A DNA stretch of 64,000 nucleotides from Candidatus Melainabacteria bacterium (GCA_003153555.1 PLZS01000087.1:1-64000); one strand, 5' to 3'. Counted from the first letter of the stretch, positions 9,201 to 20,287 are shown. Numbers and translations are program-made. The notes: generated from the sequence alone by a model not told the origin.

Positions 9201-10494
9201 CGCGTTCTTGTGGCGATGATGAGTGATCGAGCTGATTGTACAGCTGGTATGCGGCACTCTTTTGTTCCGGTGGCATTCGGTCGAATGTGGTGGTGGCAGC
9301 CTTGTCCTGACCATTGATTGCGGCGATCATGTTTGCATCGCCCGATGCTGTCACCGCGTTGTGTGCTTTTTGAAGCGCCTGAAAGAAGGGTACAAGCCGC
9401 GGAGACAAACCCGCATCGGCGTTCATTACCGCCTGCATGAACTGTTGTTGTACTTCTGGGCGCATCGTCTTTTCGCGAACAACCTGTTCGTAAAGGGCTC
9501 CAGCTGCCTCAATTGGTGAGCGGTTTTGAGCGTCCAGAGGAGAAATTTTCAGAGCCGAATTATTGGCGTCTCCGTTTGAGGAATTTTCGGCAGGCGCATA
9601 CTGTCTGTCGAATGGTTGCGGTCCATTTGGCTGTGGGGTAGGTTCTTGCACTTCCCGAGTCTGTTGCTGAGTGGCAGGGACTGTTTGCAAATGCTGATAC
9701 TGCTGTGGATTCGCTGGGCGTGTTTGCAAATCTGGGTACTGCTGCGGACGTGTTTGCAAGTCCTGATACCGCTGTGGAGCTGCGGGGCGCGATCGAACAT
9801 CCGAAGGCAGTTGAGGCGATGTTATGTGTGGTGGCACATCCTGAGAACGTTGGGGGTTGAACTGCGGTACTTGAACGTCTGCCGGATTGCGAGGTCCCGG
9901 TTGTGGACCGTCAGAAGACTGGTGCTTGCGAATGTTGTGTAGCTGTTCTGCATCATCGATTGCAGCATTCAGATGACGTTTGAAATTTGGGTCGTCTTTC
10001 ATCTCCGGATCAAGCTGTTGAGCGATCAGCAGCAGTTGAGTGCCGTGGAAATGATCCCCGTTGCGAATCAGGAGCAAGGCGTAATTCGTGCGCGTAAATC
10101 CACGTGCACGCTCCAAGGTATGCAAGTCAGCATCCTGTTGAACGAGTGCTCGGCGTGTCTGTTGATCTGCTCCCTCGGGACCCTGAAGCATCTGTTTGAT
10201 ATTGCGTCTTTCTCTAGCCACTGCAAGCTGGTCGATAGCGTCGGCGGTGCCTATGGCGGCTGCATATTCGTTAATGGAAGCGCCGATACCGTCTCTGTGT
10301 GCTAGTTCGCTAGCATTCTCTAAGTGAGAAATCATTTCGTTTAGCTGCTGTCCGAGCTGCTTTGCCCCGGTCGGTCTGCGATCTTGGGGCGCATAAACTT
10401 CATCGCGCATATGAGTTTCAGACGTTGTTTCGCCTTCTGGAGGAGGCGGAAGTTCCGACCTGTCTTGTGTTGTGATGCGACCACGGTATGCCAT
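6223..10494 (-). CDS. Giant 1423-aa TPR-like protein with hydrophobic C-terminal region
   Basis: A 1423-aa protein of unknown function. The N-terminal 200 residues are helical (HLENASELAHRDGIGASI, NYALLLIRNGDHFHGTQLLL) and look like degenerate TPRs. Residues about 200-310 are Pro/Gln-rich with short repeats. Residues about 330-900 are a long helical array with TPR-like units (RFTYGLALEQTGNKEAAKEM, NLLMEHKQYLSAEKIHRE). Residues about 950-1100 hold Gly/Ala-rich hydrophobic segments (GIGFAAITFAGFAASLA, LAGTTIAMATAG). The Gly/Ala-rich style resembles the N-terminal part of the 592-aa protein at 3057. No signal peptide is seen. The start has GAGGT 9 nt upstream. It lies 36 nt after the 153-aa gene, so the two form an operon. 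A structural, envelope or scaffold role is only a guess. Confidence 0.8.
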   Translation of the reverse strand: MAYRGRITTQDRSELPPPPEGETTSETHMRDEVYAPQDRRPTGAKQLGQQLNEMISHLENASELAHRDGIGASINEYAAAIGTADAIDQLAVARERRNIKQMLQGPEGADQQTRRALVQQDADLHTLERARGFTRTNYALLLIRNGDHFHGTQLLLIAQQLDPEMKDDPNFKRHLNAAIDDAEQLHNIRKHQSSDGPQPGPRNPADVQVPQFNPQRSQDVPPHITSPQLPSDVRSRPAAPQRYQDLQTRPQQYPDLQTRPANPQQYQHLQTVPATQQQTREVQEPTPQPNGPQPFDRQYAPAENSSNGDANNSALKISPLDAQNRSPIEAAGALYEQVVREKTMRPEVQQQFMQAVMNADAGLSPRLVPFFQALQKAHNAVTASGDANMIAAINGQDKAATTTFDRMPPEQKSAAYQLYNQLDHSSSPQERAQIEQQLVKMDPSLQSILAQRDKAMGPALLQALMYFAQVQNGVQKELQSNKGQAEANQSAITRFTYGLALEQTGNKEAAKEMVAQALKLNTSKDPAMNEYWQRTATRLGVSQDAVQQPAEAAQAPGARPTPGGAADTLTNTLKKFQDVVDRKGDLASAYKQLTPEFQSAIEKSDAEFLAARDQQALQQALSGRFLTRFYTASSASTAGDLQQAGFKLAEAFQAVPPQFQKTFFESPDVAALAAKVGLTKDHLPLPADSVLVNMNKMIEGSTGFDSQHTISGISPENQGLRFDQVLERAKAMLAKDGMTESTKKQFEDSLKILDAAFGPQDVKDTENMLRWLHNGKNDQGVALTQKDIFDLHTKINQEFVASTLGVQLRAEYANLLMEHKQYLSAEKIHRERIDLSDKLPLRLYQAEVTQLGNDVQNTAIRRDIQQDLIKMLAPIQGSGTSKDDGLLFMPISSRKYAALFYMSGTEGRENGVGIIQPAKAVAMINETRTAERNFYGIDLDKKPDADPSLMRLAKQFDPYLPDNLKKDKKLYDTYWTNPLIDAGIGFAAITFAGFAASLATKNPKYFAMALTADKTALNWGGKVALAGTTIAMATAGRHYAHQAAVGENESWEQSLIHGAAGAGSLAMIMATRAQVGKLLFRGATEEGALIRMAEMRGTLAAAPEAEAAVAAAGSGKVLKVADVAKFYAEQNYKLTPAIENFMKTNAETVLVSGGKIADQAAFNAVKLGLNSAQATEMTLSFMTVDAQGAKLSWWAKHSPTHILGQAVDTTKGAIAPLQLDLAASSARTMRMRAALGGFIPSTAGIATYDSINSLDRKIDERTGQKYSYAESLLNSNYRSIYDNTLTEGFLLGFFMRDGEIARNFYAANAGVAGKTLGAIQKPFRAGGWGAATAGDGATEFGKRSASTAFNAAAWNFERQGRVWRSYETAQFAAKNLERAQMPISDEPAPGMVGFDTQKLTPAHGDVAKPGHGELDLMKGTPGL
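9682..9780 (-). repeat. Short tandem repeats encoding Tyr/Gln-rich linker
   Basis: Three units beginning TGTTTGCAA at 9682, 9721 and 9751 (spacings 39 and 30 bp) encode repeats of the type QRYQDLQTRP, QQYPDLQTRP and QQYQHLQTVP inside the giant protein. Unequal spacing in multiples of three indicates in-frame expansion. Confidence 0.7.
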
Positions 10495-10530
10495 TTTTGG
10501 GACCTCTTCATTTAAAATCTGATGTGATAC

Positions 10531-10992
10531 TTAGTTGTTTTGCCAGATTGAATGTTCTTCGGTGAATTTGTGATCGACTGCGTGGCGGAAGTCCGCATAG
10601 GTTAAACTGCGTTCAGCATGCGCCGATCGCCTGCGGTACTCATTTTGCTCAGCTAAAGATAGTTTGTTGTCGATCTGTGCGGCCAGGATTTCGAACTCGC
10701 GCACTTGATTCTCAGTGTTCTCAATTTCGACATTTAGGGTTGCCATCTGGAAAGTGGCAATCAGACTCGCTGTCGATGGCAGACAGGGGAAGAGTAAAGT
10801 CCAGCTTGATTCGAGTGCATCCGGACTTTGAGGATCAAAGCACTCTTGCAGATCCGTGCCAAATTGTTTTTGACCCGTTGAACTATCACGTTGAACTATT
10901 GATGCAGGCTTTGTGTCAGTGGTTACAGCGTGAACCGAGTGAGCCAAGGCAGAGATGAAGCCTTCAATTTGATTTGGAATACCTGGATGCAT
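10531..10992 (-). CDS. Hypothetical 153-aa protein, first gene of giant-protein operon
   Basis: Unknown protein. Residues 1-85 have mixed composition; residues 85-140 form a likely coiled coil (VEIENTENQVREFEILAAQI, NKLSLAEQNEYRRRS). AGGAG lies 9 nt upstream of the ATG. Its stop is 36 nt before the 1423-aa gene on the same strand, so both are probably co-transcribed and may interact. No signal peptide or catalytic motif is visible. Confidence 0.65.
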   Translation of the reverse strand: MHPGIPNQIEGFISALAHSVHAVTTDTKPASIVQRDSSTGQKQFGTDLQECFDPQSPDALESSWTLLFPCLPSTASLIATFQMATLNVEIENTENQVREFEILAAQIDNKLSLAEQNEYRRRSAHAERSLTYADFRHAVDHKFTEEHSIWQNN

Positions 10993-11377
10993 AGTGCATA
11001 ACTCCTGTGGTGTTGCGTCTGTCCGTGTACGTCTACCAGCCGAGCTTCCACGCGCCTAACCGCAGTTAGAGCAACGAGCTTGACCGTTCGATGGAAAATT
11101 TTTTCTGCCGTTTTATCGACCGGGCACCGATATTAAATTTCAATTGTGGTCAAAAAGTAACTTTTCAGAAACTTTGTTTTGAGTGAACCTCTCTGAACGG
11201 AGGTCACGGGTGGTTAGAATTACTACCGTTTTTCACAAGCAAGGATGGCAATTTGTCGCACATTTACAAGGTCTCGCGCAAAGCAGGCAGTTGAGTAAGC
11301 AGGTGCAAATGACATCTGCCAACCTGTTTTGTCCTGCAGCAATGAATCCCAACTAGCAATAAATCCGAACTTGAAAG
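10993..11377. other. Intergenic region upstream of giant-protein operon
   Basis: 385 bp expected to hold the leftward promoter of the 153-aa gene. A small inverted repeat ACCTC/GAGGT (11187-11191, 11100s partner at 11200-11204) is visible. No gene or clear promoter consensus can be supported. Confidence 0.4.
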
Positions 11378-11698
11378 TTATGTTTGGAGAGCGACTGCCT
11401 GTTCGGAGTTTTCAAACCAGTTCTCGATCTTGGTTAGCAGTTGAACAGATTGATTTGGTTCAGTCGTATCAATGTAATGGACACCAACTAAGATTGTGCC
11501 CAAGTAGTGACTAATAAAAGTGTCTGGGTCGTCTTGGTCTATCAGATCTCTCCTTAGACTTTCCGCAAAGCCGAAATCTATTACCTCAAAATCTTTGTTT
11601 AATTCACGCAAGACGACGTAAAGTCCCGGTTTTTCATCTATCTCGTTGATGCTCTCGAAAGGTCCCAAAAACTCAACATCATCCACGACAACTGTCAT
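11378..11698 (-). CDS. Small GIY-YIG-like protein, paralogue A
   Basis: A 106-aa protein starting MTVVVDDVEFLGPF. It has EKPGLYVVLRELNKDF, then VIDFGFAESLRRDL, then GVHYID and a late Glu in LTKIENWF. The spacing of G-L-Y, the strand ending in Gly, the Arg of SLRRDL and the late Glu resembles the GIY-YIG nuclease fold; this is inference by eye. It is clearly related to the 114-aa protein at 48309 (MTV, EF-x-GPF, PGL, S-x-R and a -x-(H/Y)Y- strand shared). The ATG at 11698 matches the start of that paralogue; in-frame starts at 11716 and 11770 are possible and none has a strong ribosome site. It lies 120 nt after thiDE on the same strand. Confidence 0.6.
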   Translation of the reverse strand: MTVVVDDVEFLGPFESINEIDEKPGLYVVLRELNKDFEVIDFGFAESLRRDLIDQDDPDTFISHYLGTILVGVHYIDTTEPNQSVQLLTKIENWFENSEQAVALQT

Positions 11699-11818
11699 TT
11701 TTTTATGGTCTCTCATTGATAGCGTTAGAAGCAGAGAAGGAGGCACACAATAGAAGAGTATCGCCAACAATGGTTAAGGTGAGGTAAAGGTCTTGCTTCA
11801 CCAGTTCTACTAAGCTAA

Positions 11819-13363
11819 TCAGCAGGTCGAGCGAGGAATTGCTTTCGCCATATGCGAGACTTGGTCCGCTGCTGAAGGCGATAAAGTTGCAAATAAATGC
11901 AGCCATTGCTGCGACCGCGCCGCCGGATCCGAGTGTTCAGTAATGTCGCGCACGACTGCGATTCCATCTGCTCCAGCCGCGAGAATTTCAGATGCTTGAT
12001 TAAGCGTGATGCCACCAATCGCCACCAGGGGATAGTTCAGAATCTTTCTCCAGCGAGCCAATCCTGTTTTGCCCTGAGGTGCAAAAGCCATTTGTTTTGT
12101 ATTGGTTGGATAAATTGGACCAATTGCGATGTATGACGGTTGCACGGCTAGTGTTCGCGATACCTCTTCATAACAGTGAGTGCTGATACCAAGTTTGAGT
12201 CCGGCACGCCATATGGTATCAACGTTGGCAGTAAGCAAATCTTCTTGTCCAAGATGCACACCATACGCCCGATGTTTTATGGCTAACTCCCAGTAATCAT
12301 TGATGTACAAATTGCAACCATATGCTTTTGCAAGTTCAATTGCTGAAGCGATCTCATTTTCCAACTGCTCGCCGGAAGGGTTTTTAATTCTCAATTGGAT
12401 GGTTCTGACTCCGGCTGCAGCCAGAGTGTGGACCCATTGGCTGGTAGGAACAATTGGATAAAAGCCGATCCTCTCATCCCGCTCAAACCGCGATCGATGC
12501 CGCCCTTGTTCTGCAGCTTCGGTTAACCATGGTAAGTCTTGTTCTTCAAATTCCATACCAAGATGAGCCAGAGGACCGTTGATCGATCCGACTCGCGGAG
12601 CGCGATTTATACCTTGATTCACGTATGCTTTGGCGATCACGATCGACTCAAACACATTTAACTGTTTGGCAAGACTAGCAGCAATTGCCGCTGACAATGT
12701 GCAGCCAGAACCGTGTGTTCGGGTCGTTTGTTGCCTGAGGCTGGTAAACCAGGCTCTTGATTTTCCATCGGTCCAAAAATCTTGGCAGAATTTATTGCCG
12801 AAGTGTCCGCCTTTTAGAAGGACGGATTTGGGTCCTAATCCCAATAGATCCGACGCTAATTTCTCAACGTAAAGATCAAGTTCTTGTTCATTAAGGACTG
12901 ATGGATTAGCAATCGCCCGACCAGTGAGATAATGCGCCTCAGCCCAGTTCGGAGTGATTAGTGTCGACACCGGCAATATTTTCGAGCGCACCGCTTGCAA
13001 CGCAGATCCATCCATGAGGGCATCGCCACTGGTGGCAAGCATAACGGGATCATAGATGATTGGTATCTTCATCGAGCCTAGCATCTGTGAAATTGTTTCG
13101 ATTATATCTGCCGAATAGAGCATACCTAGCTTGATAGCGGTGGGTTGAAAATCATCACTTAGAGCTTTTAATTGCAATTGCACCATTGATGAAGACATTG
13201 GTTCTATGCCGAAAACGCCGCGCGTGTTTTGCCCCGTCACAGCTGTAATTGCTGAACAGCAGTAGACGGATAATCCTTGCATTGTTTTGATGTCTGCCTG
13301 AATTCCCGCCCCGGCGCCACTGTCCGAGCCGGCTATTGTCCAGGCGATGGCAGTTGATTTCAT
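11819..13363 (-). CDS. thiDE: Bifunctional HMP-P kinase / thiamine-phosphate synthase
   Basis: A 514-aa fusion. Residues 1-265 are ThiD, which phosphorylates hydroxymethylpyrimidine (phosphate): TIAGSDSGAGAGIQAD at the N terminus, LLKGGH, and the anion hole/catalytic HGSGCTLSAAIAA. Residues about 300-505 are ThiE, which joins HMP-PP and thiazole phosphate: TIQLRIKN, NDYWELA, GVHLGQED, GISTH, AIGPIYPTNTK and VAIGGI. Both halves keep their signatures, so both activities are expected. The ATG at 13363 overlaps the thiG stop as ATGA, implying translational coupling; an in-frame start 33 nt earlier lies inside thiG. It is the last gene of the thiamine operon and supplies the two final condensing steps. 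Confidence 0.95.
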   Translation of the reverse strand: MKSTAIAWTIAGSDSGAGAGIQADIKTMQGLSVYCCSAITAVTGQNTRGVFGIEPMSSSMVQLQLKALSDDFQPTAIKLGMLYSADIIETISQMLGSMKIPIIYDPVMLATSGDALMDGSALQAVRSKILPVSTLITPNWAEAHYLTGRAIANPSVLNEQELDLYVEKLASDLLGLGPKSVLLKGGHFGNKFCQDFWTDGKSRAWFTSLRQQTTRTHGSGCTLSAAIAASLAKQLNVFESIVIAKAYVNQGINRAPRVGSINGPLAHLGMEFEEQDLPWLTEAAEQGRHRSRFERDERIGFYPIVPTSQWVHTLAAAGVRTIQLRIKNPSGEQLENEIASAIELAKAYGCNLYINDYWELAIKHRAYGVHLGQEDLLTANVDTIWRAGLKLGISTHCYEEVSRTLAVQPSYIAIGPIYPTNTKQMAFAPQGKTGLARWRKILNYPLVAIGGITLNQASEILAAGADGIAVVRDITEHSDPAARSQQWLHLFATLSPSAADQVSHMAKAIPRSTC

Positions 13364-14160
13364 TGAAGTCCTTGAGTTACTTCCGACTGTTGCCAAAATG
13401 GTGTGCCGACTATCGGAGTACTAGGTGAAGCAGACGTTCTTGGTAGCATCGGTCCGGCTTCGAATCCAAACCGTCCCGCTACAACTGCGCACTTAAATGC
13501 TTCGGCCATTAGTGGTGGATTCTCTGATAGAGCAACTGCTGAATTCAGCAGCACTCCGTCATAGCCCAGTTCCATAACTTCCGCGGCGTGTGACGGTTTG
13601 CCCAATCCCGCGTCGACAATCAATATTGTGTTAGGAAGCCTGGCTCTTAAGTTCTGGAGAGCGTAAATGTCTGTTGGACCCATGCCTGAACCGATTGGTG
13701 CTGCCCATGGCATGAGGATCTTGCAACCTGTTTCAACGAGGCGCTGTGCTACGACCAGGTCAGAGGTGCAATAGGGAAACACTTCAAAGCCCTGACTAAG
13801 TAGTGTTTTCGTCGCGGTTAGTAGTTCAAAAGGGTCGGGCTGCAGATTGTAATCGTCGCCGATAACTTCGAGTTTGATCCAATTTGTAGCAAATATTTCG
13901 CGAGCCATGTTGGCAGTAGTTATTGCTTCTTTGGCAGTGTGACATCCCGCAGTGTTTGGCAGAATTTTTTTATTCTGCGCACGTATTAAGTCCAGAAACC
14001 GCTTGCCGGCGTTCAAGTCTGGACCCTGCCGGCGCAGAGATACTGTGACGACTTCCGCACACGAAGCAGTCAATGACTTCAACATAATTGCCGGAGATTC
14101 ATACAGGGCAGAGCCGAGAAATAAACGGCTTAGCAATTCCACCCCACCGATATTCCACAT
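13360..14160 (-). CDS. thiG: Thiazole synthase
   Basis: A 266-aa ThiG, a TIM-barrel enzyme that builds the thiazole phosphate from DXP, dehydroglycine and ThiS-thiocarboxylate. Visible signatures are ELLSRLFLGSALYESP, SLRRQ, LPNTAGCHTAKEAI, WIKLEVIGDD, MPWAAPIGSGMG and VDAGLGKPSHAAEVMELG, all typical of the family; the Lys in IKLEV is the expected Schiff-base residue. The ATG at 14160 lies one base after the thiS stop, and its ribosome site GGAGG is formed by the two glycine codons that end ThiS. The stop overlaps the thiDE start. Confidence 0.95.
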   Translation of the reverse strand: MWNIGGVELLSRLFLGSALYESPAIMLKSLTASCAEVVTVSLRRQGPDLNAGKRFLDLIRAQNKKILPNTAGCHTAKEAITTANMAREIFATNWIKLEVIGDDYNLQPDPFELLTATKTLLSQGFEVFPYCTSDLVVAQRLVETGCKILMPWAAPIGSGMGPTDIYALQNLRARLPNTILIVDAGLGKPSHAAEVMELGYDGVLLNSAVALSENPPLMAEAFKCAVVAGRFGFEAGPMLPRTSASPSTPIVGTPFWQQSEVTQGLQ

Positions 14161-14161
14161 G

Positions 14162-14342
14162 TTAGCCTCCTTGCATGGGAGCGATGATCTCAACGCTTTG
14201 GTGTTCTGCTAATTTGCTTTCGCTCCAGCTGTGTTTGGGCACATGGTCTCCATCCACCGCCACCGCGAACGAATCGCCAGAGTGTCCCAGCAGGGCAATC
14301 AATTCTGCCAGTGTGGAAACAGGTACATCATTCATTTCGCCG

Positions 14343-14359
<17 letters not shown>
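14162..14359 (-). CDS. thiS: Sulfur carrier protein ThiS
   Basis: A 65-aa ubiquitin-like sulfur carrier ending in the diagnostic Gly-Gly (IIAPMQGG). The start is proposed as TTG at 14359 (LQLFVNGE), with AGAGG 9 nt upstream and a length usual for ThiS; this makes it overlap the thiO end by 17 nt. A start at 14401 would overlap thiO by 59 nt and add an unneeded N-terminal tail. ThiS is activated as a C-terminal thiocarboxylate and hands sulfur to ThiG, encoded one base downstream. No thiF-type activating enzyme is present in this window. Confidence 0.9.
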
Positions 14360-17563
<3,204 letters not shown>

Positions 17564-17567
17564 TCAT

Positions 17568-17657
17568 CTCAAGCTCCCTACGCCGGTTCTAACCAGGTCA
17601 GGTTCCAAGGGTTGAACAAATGTTCTCTCAGCCGATTTCGGCACCCCTGCTTTTGAG
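17568..17657 (-). ncRNA. TPP (THI-box) riboswitch
   Basis: On the minus strand the element reads CTCAAAAGCAGGGGTGCC, then CGGCTGAGAGAAC, then ACCCTTGGAACCTGACC, GGTTAGAACCGGCGTAGGGA and GCTTGAG. These are the conserved TPP aptamer blocks (GGGGTGCC, CTGAGA, GAACCTGA, CGTAGGGA), and CTCAA..GC/GCTTGAG forms stem P1. It lies 47 nt upstream of thiC and should repress the operon when TPP is abundant, most likely at translation initiation because the downstream helix covers the ribosome site and no T-run terminator is present. Confidence 0.97.
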
Positions 17658-17766
17658 GAAAGACTAACACAGAATTTGCGGAGCAGAAAAATTGATTTTT
17701 AAATGTAACGAGCATTCTTTTTCTTCCGCATCTACTTAGGATGAAAACTTGGTGTGAGTAATCTAA

Positions 17767-17925
17767 ATGCTAAAAATGTTACCAGTGCAGGAGGTCTTTT
17801 TTGTTGGCAACTTGCCATCCAACAGCGAAACGGCTACACCACATACGGTGCCTGCCGTTCAGCCCTTCCATAGCTCAAATTCAATTGATTATTATTGTTA
17901 TGAAGATCTTCTCCCGAATGGGTAA
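17767..17925 (+). CDS. Possible 52-aa small ORF
   Basis: ATG at 17767 opens a 52-aa frame ending IDYYCYEDLLPNG, divergent from the thiamine operon. A second frame in the same stretch is also open after an AGGAGG at about 17789, so coding cannot be settled by eye. Listed only because the gap otherwise has no gene. Confidence 0.2.
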   Translation: MLKMLPVQEVFFVGNLPSNSETATPHTVPAVQPFHSSNSIDYYCYEDLLPNG

Positions 17926-17955
17926 ACGGTAATCGGCTCTTGCGCTCCAATCAAG

Positions 17956-18840
17956 TTAGTTGCGATAGGCTAAGACCCGACGCTGTTCCGCTTGTGTTTC
18001 TTGTGTGGTCTTCCATTGTTCAATACCAGTTCCATAAACTGCACGTCGACTTAAAAGTCCACTTTCAGCTAATTCCTCGTAATGGTCACGCAGGAATTGT
18101 AGACCTCGTGTATCGGCGGGCGATAAGTCAGTCTTCTTCAAGGCATCGGTTATATCGTCTTGATTCAAGTTACTAGAATTAAATCCGTGACCAGCAAATT
18201 TCTCTAGTGCATCTTTTGCTTCAGTTGCCTGTCGATCGATATTTTCCTTTTCTGCCCGAGCTGCCTTATCGGCTCTGTCGCCGACAAATTCTGTTTGATC
18301 TCCGCCTCTAGTAGTAGGAGGGATTTTGATCTCTTCGCCTGGCTTGAACTGAGAAACTGGCTTACCATTCAATCTTTCCAGCTCGATTTGATAATTTGCC
18401 ATCTGATTTGGTGTGGGGTGCTCGATTCCTTGCGACTTAAGCAAATCCTGCGATAACTGCCATTGTCTGTTGTCACCAGGCTTAGCCTGTACCGTCCCAG
18501 AGCCATCGGCATTGTGATGTTCGTTTCTGCCGTTTACCACACCTTCGCCGGCAGCCCGATCTTCGTGGTGGCTGTAAATGTTCGTCGCGTCAACCACTTG
18601 AGTGTGACCCTGAGCGTCGCGGGTTACGAAATCTTGTCCACGCATGCCGACGATATCCAGACCGGGCAATAAACCTTTCTCGTGAAGAGCGGCGTTTGTT
18701 TTCTGAAGGTCCTGCTGCCATGCGCCTGGTCGGTGAGTATGGGCTTCTGTCAGCGATTGTGCCACATCCTGTAGGTTGCTGTCAGTCGAGAGATGATGAT
18801 GTACTTGGTCCGCTACAGAATCTCCACTAGGTCTATTCAT
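17956..18840 (-). CDS. Protein with degenerate LysM-like domain
   Basis: A 294-aa polar protein without a signal peptide. Residues about 115-170 look like a stretched LysM unit: VQAKPGDNRQWQLSQDLLKS, then PTPNQMANYQIELERLNG, ending QFKPGEEIKIPP. It is followed by a charged helix (RADKAARAEKENIDRQAT) and a helical pair (QDDITDALKKTDLSPADTRG, LQFLRDHYEELAESG). The N-terminal third is His-rich. GAGAGG sits about 9 nt before the ATG. It has the same flavour as the larger His/Gln-rich LysM protein at 31893. A peptidoglycan-associated role is inferred from the LysM-like unit only. Confidence 0.65.
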   Translation of the reverse strand: MNRPSGDSVADQVHHHLSTDSNLQDVAQSLTEAHTHRPGAWQQDLQKTNAALHEKGLLPGLDIVGMRGQDFVTRDAQGHTQVVDATNIYSHHEDRAAGEGVVNGRNEHHNADGSGTVQAKPGDNRQWQLSQDLLKSQGIEHPTPNQMANYQIELERLNGKPVSQFKPGEEIKIPPTTRGGDQTEFVGDRADKAARAEKENIDRQATEAKDALEKFAGHGFNSSNLNQDDITDALKKTDLSPADTRGLQFLRDHYEELAESGLLSRRAVYGTGIEQWKTTQETQAEQRRVLAYRN

Positions 18841-19329
18841 TAGTAAATCCTCTCTCGATGTCTAGCCAAGGCACTTGCCATGTGAAGAGAATAATCAATT
18901 GAACGTGGCTGTGTTATGTCGCAGTTGTGGCTTATATGTGGCAAGCTGATCCTGGCTAAATCGTGGAAACTCTTGTCTGATCCGTAGCCTCGCCTATGAG
19001 AAATCGGAAGCTTTATGTGCGCTCAGGCGGAAGCGTCAAAATTGCGCATAACCACCGACCTTAAGCTTACAACCAACCAGATGGATGTCATGACAGGTCT
19101 TGACAGTAGCACCATATGCGGTGCCATATTTTTTTCGTTTAATTGTCCAAGCAGAAATTGAATGTGCTTAAGCGACGTTTGTTTGAAAGTTGAGAACAAG
19201 TGAAGGATCAGATGAACTGCTATCGAACGATTTATCCCCGAACCATTGGGGCGCAGTGGACGTCTGCGGTCGAAAAACAATTGCGCTAAACGGCGGATAC
19301 AATAGCTACATACATTTCTTGGGACGTTG
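18841..19329. other. Intergenic region between divergent LysM-like and secreted genes
   Basis: 489 bp that should contain both promoters. It holds one terminator-like hairpin pointing right (19109-19135) with no annotated gene before it. An open frame on the minus strand (19023-19763) overlaps the secreted-protein gene and looks like a shadow. Confidence 0.4.
19109..19135 (+). terminator. Orphan terminator-like hairpin
   Basis: GCACC (19109-19113) pairs with GGTGC (19120-19124) and is followed by CATA and seven T residues. No rightward gene ends just upstream, so it could end a small RNA or a leader transcript. Confidence 0.4.
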
Positions 19330-20040
19330 ATGCGCCTTTCATTTATTTTGACTAGTATGATTTTTGTGCTGCGATTGCAGCCAGGTTTATGCGCAGAGGG
19401 TGCAGCCGATCCGAAACCAAGCAAGACCCGACTGACCGGAGGCGTCGTGCACAGTGAGCAGCTGCCTCCTGTGCCGGTCAACCAGATGCCTGGTAAGGTA
19501 TTCAACCTTGCCGCGATGTTTGGACCCGCTAGTAAAGCGCCGGCGACTAAGTTTATCGTGCCTAATTGGCTCGCCGGGGTGTGGGAGCGAACACAGTCGA
19601 CCGAAACTAGTCGCGTCAATCTTGTTACGCATTTACGGTCACGCACCGGAGCCACGACAGTTGCCAAAGTCACTGATAAATTTGGCACCTTTACGGACGC
19701 ACAAGGGCGCGTTTGGCAAATCTTCGATCCTCGAAAAGCAACAGGACAGATAGATCGCGGCACATTGATGGACTACCACCGCGTTTCGACTTATGACTTG
19801 ATAAGCAGAGGCGACAGAATAGCAATCGTGGAAGTTACCGCCTCCCATCTTGTCGTGAACAAAAAAACTCACAAAATTATTTCCTCTTTTCAGGACGAGG
19901 AATTAAACACTTATACAGAATTGGCTGATGGTCAGTTGCGCACGGATAGTTCTGTGAAAGTCTTCGACGCCCACGGAAAACCGATTTATCTGACGCATTC
20001 GACGTCTCTAGAGTCACGTGTCGCTCCCTTTAAAGGCTGA
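19330..20040 (+). CDS. Exported protein of unknown function
   Basis: A 236-aa protein with a short Sec signal peptide (MRLSFILTSMIFVLRLQPGLCA, cleavage after LCA). The mature part contains VPNWLAGVWERTQ, RVNLVTHLRSRTG, DAQGRVWQIFDPRK and ASHLVVNKKTHKIISSFQDE. The G-x-W followed by alternating beta strands is reminiscent of lipocalin-like barrels, but this is a weak analogy. ATG at 19330 is preferred over TTG at 19327. Isolated on its strand, with the 1866-aa gene 247 bp downstream. Confidence 0.65.
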   Translation: MRLSFILTSMIFVLRLQPGLCAEGAADPKPSKTRLTGGVVHSEQLPPVPVNQMPGKVFNLAAMFGPASKAPATKFIVPNWLAGVWERTQSTETSRVNLVTHLRSRTGATTVAKVTDKFGTFTDAQGRVWQIFDPRKATGQIDRGTLMDYHRVSTYDLISRGDRIAIVEVTASHLVVNKKTHKIISSFQDEELNTYTELADGQLRTDSSVKVFDAHGKPIYLTHSTSLESRVAPFKG

Positions 20041-20232
20041 GCCAATCGGTCCTGCAGCGCTTAAATCGATTAAAAAAAACCGTTGCCATCACAAGCTCCA
20101 ACTTTTCCTTGTATGTGCGTGATTGAGGGCGCTACCGGGTAATAATAATGTAAGCGATGGTCTCGCTCCAACGAGTGTGATTGCTCCGTCTACGACTCAT
20201 TGTCATAGAAGATATTTTTGCTGCCATCGGGG

Positions 20233-20249
20233 CAGGTAATTATCACCTG
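20233..20249. promoter_or_regulatory. Inverted repeat before the 1866-aa gene
   Basis: CAGGT-N7-ACCTG with an AATTATC centre lies 38 bp before the GTG start of the next gene. It could be an operator or a leader hairpin. Confidence 0.25.
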
Positions 20250-20287
20250 ATCTTAATTTCTGTCATCCGAAAGGAAAGTCAACTGCC

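Noticed and set aside
19023-19763. 246-aa open frame antisense to the exported protein
   Set aside because: It runs through the orphan hairpin and the signal-peptide region of the sense gene and has no protein-like features.
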